Below are positions 6,302 through 7,270 of a DNA stretch of 7,270 nt, in pieces. How positions within the stretch are numbered: the stretch's first letter is position 1; each line of letters begins with the position of its first letter. The DNA lies in NCBI GenBank assembly GCA_049596815.1, contig JBMYLY010000063.1, positions 1 through 7,270 on the forward strand, written 5' to 3'. The notes below the pieces were generated by a model. That model saw nothing but the letters and a program-made list of their open reading frames with translations. It had not been told where the DNA came from and searched no databases. The translations under genes and the position numbers were made by a program. This stretch comes from UBA724 sp049596815 (GTDB lineage Bacteria > Bacteroidota > Bacteroidia > Flavobacteriales > Flavobacteriaceae).

Positions 6302-7270
6302 ATGCAGTTATTTTATAAATACCAATCTCTACTTTATAAAATCATCCTTTTTTTGGCTTTGATTTTCTGCATAGTCTATTTGTTTCCTCGCGGAGGCGGG
6401 TTTAAATATGCTTTTCAAAAAGGGAAACCTTGGCAATATGAAACCCTTTTGGCGCCATTTGATTTTCCTATTGCGAAGACCCAACAAGAAATTGAACAAG
6501 AACGAATCACCATTGAAACAGAAAGCCCGCTGTTTTTTCAATTAGATAGCTTGGCTAAGCTGCGTTCTCAGCGATTGAGTTCTTCTTGGATTGCCCAACA
6601 ACTACCTGCTCAAGATACTGCTATGGTGGTTCAACAATGGAAAGACTACTTGATTAAACGCTACCAACCGGGTTTGATAGATATGGATTTTGCAGCGCGC
6701 CAATCCAAGCCAGTGATGTTGGTAAAAAATAACCAAGTTGAAAACTTCTTTTTTTCTGATTTCAACACCAACGATTCCTTGCCATTGAGTGGCACTTCTA
6801 AAATCTTAGATTCTTTACTGTCCAAAAGTGCTAATCAATTGGTGCTTTCAGATATGTTATCACCCAATGTGGTATATGATTCCTTGCTCACAAAACAAAA
6901 ACTTGATGAATCTTTCTCTATGATTTTACCCACGCGTGGTATGGTGGCTAGCGGAGAGCGCATCATTGCCCAAGGTGAGGTGGTAAGTGACAGAAGTTTT
7001 CGGATCTTGAATTCATTACAACAAGAATATCAAACTGAACTATGGTCGACTTCCAACGTGGTTTGGATAATGACTGGATATGTGTTTTTGAGTGGTTTGG
7101 TACTGATATTGTTATTCTTGTTTTTAAGGCGTTTTAGAGCTGTGATTTATGAAAATAACACCAAAGTCACTTTTGTCTTTACCAATGTGTTGCTGATGAT
7201 ATTTTTGGTAAAACTGGCTTTGTCTTTTGACTTGGAATACATCTATGCGGTTCCGCTATGTATTGTTCCC
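6302..7270 (+). CDS. PgpH-like 7TM-HD family membrane phosphohydrolase, N-terminal part (cut by window edge)
   Basis: The frame is open for 323 codons to the right edge. The layout is that of 7TM receptors with an intracellular HD hydrolase. There is one N-terminal membrane helix (about 13-29), a large extracytoplasmic 7TMR-HDED-type domain (about 30-252), a second helix (about 253-275) followed by basic RRFR, a third (about 288-307), and a fourth starting near 312. The characteristic end of the extracellular domain is visible: TRGMVASGERIIAQGEVVSD (211-230). The remaining helices and the HD domain, which would hold the metal ligands, lie beyond the window. Characterised PgpH proteins hydrolyse cyclic-di-AMP; that activity here is inferred from the family, and the catalytic residues cannot be checked. 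An in-frame ATG at 6287 would add five residues; 6302 is chosen because of the promoter position. It is divergent from the C40 peptidase gene, with 80 bp between start codons. Confidence 0.87.
   Translation, partial: MQLFYKYQSLLYKIILFLALIFCIVYLFPRGGGFKYAFQKGKPWQYETLLAPFDFPIAKTQQEIEQERITIETESPLFFQLDSLAKLRSQRLSSSWIAQQLPAQDTAMVVQQWKDYLIKRYQPGLIDMDFAARQSKPVMLVKNNQVENFFFSDFNTNDSLPLSGTSKILDSLLSKSANQLVLSDMLSPNVVYDSLLTKQKLDESFSMILPTRGMVASGERIIAQGEVVSDRSFRILNSLQQEYQTELWSTSNVVWIMTGYVFLSGLVLILLFLFLRRFRAVIYENNTKVTFVFTNVLLMIFLVKLALSFDLEYIYAVPLCIVP

Noticed and set aside
6329..6541. Minus-strand frame of 70 codons
   Set aside because: It is antisense to the open PgpH-like frame, which shows membrane helices and the family motif.
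1..7270. A novel defence system, mobile element, CRISPR array or RNA gene
   Set aside because: No transposase, integrase, repeat array, terminal repeats, tRNA-like fold or defence domain is seen; the coding content is housekeeping and nearly fills the window.

Overview
The window looks like a conserved housekeeping segment from a Bacteroidota chromosome, most likely class Flavobacteriia. I base this on the character of the proteins: a GyrA with a Flavobacteriia-type C-terminal domain, a ClpC whose N-terminus reads like flavobacterial ClpC, and a 7TM-HD type membrane protein. Several candidate promoters fit the Bacteroidota -7 consensus TAnnTTTG, and no gene has a clear Shine-Dalgarno sequence, as is common in this phylum. 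Family assignments come from reading translated sequence against remembered family features; no database search was run.

Layout. Positions 1-1436 (minus strand) hold the first 478 codons of clpC, an AAA+ unfoldase, cut by the left edge. A 216-bp AT-rich divergent spacer (1437-1652) separates it from gyrA (1653-4148, plus), which is complete. A secreted or periplasmic TPR-repeat protein follows at 4174-5427 (plus), only 25 bp after the gyrA stop; a TAnnTTTG element lying across that stop may give it its own promoter. A strong bidirectional intrinsic terminator at about 5448-5473 closes the gyrA-TPR unit and also serves the convergent gene at 5472-6221 (minus), an SH3-NlpC/P60 (C40) cysteine peptidase resembling cytoplasmic gamma-D-glutamyl-diamino acid endopeptidases (YkfC type). 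An 80-bp divergent spacer (6222-6301) carries an identical TATTTTTG element on each strand. The right end (6302-7270, plus) holds the first 323 codons of a PgpH-like 7TM-HD phosphohydrolase, cut before its catalytic HD domain.

How the genes relate. They are mostly core functions: protein quality control (ClpC), DNA supercoiling (GyrA), probable peptidoglycan-peptide turnover (C40 peptidase) and probable cyclic-di-AMP breakdown (PgpH-like). The TPR protein has no assignable specific role. I see no mobile element, CRISPR array, tRNA or rRNA gene, and no frameshift in the coding sequences read. I found no convincing novel system; the points worth a second look are promoter architecture, the divergent GyrA box, and the poorly characterised TPR and C40 proteins.
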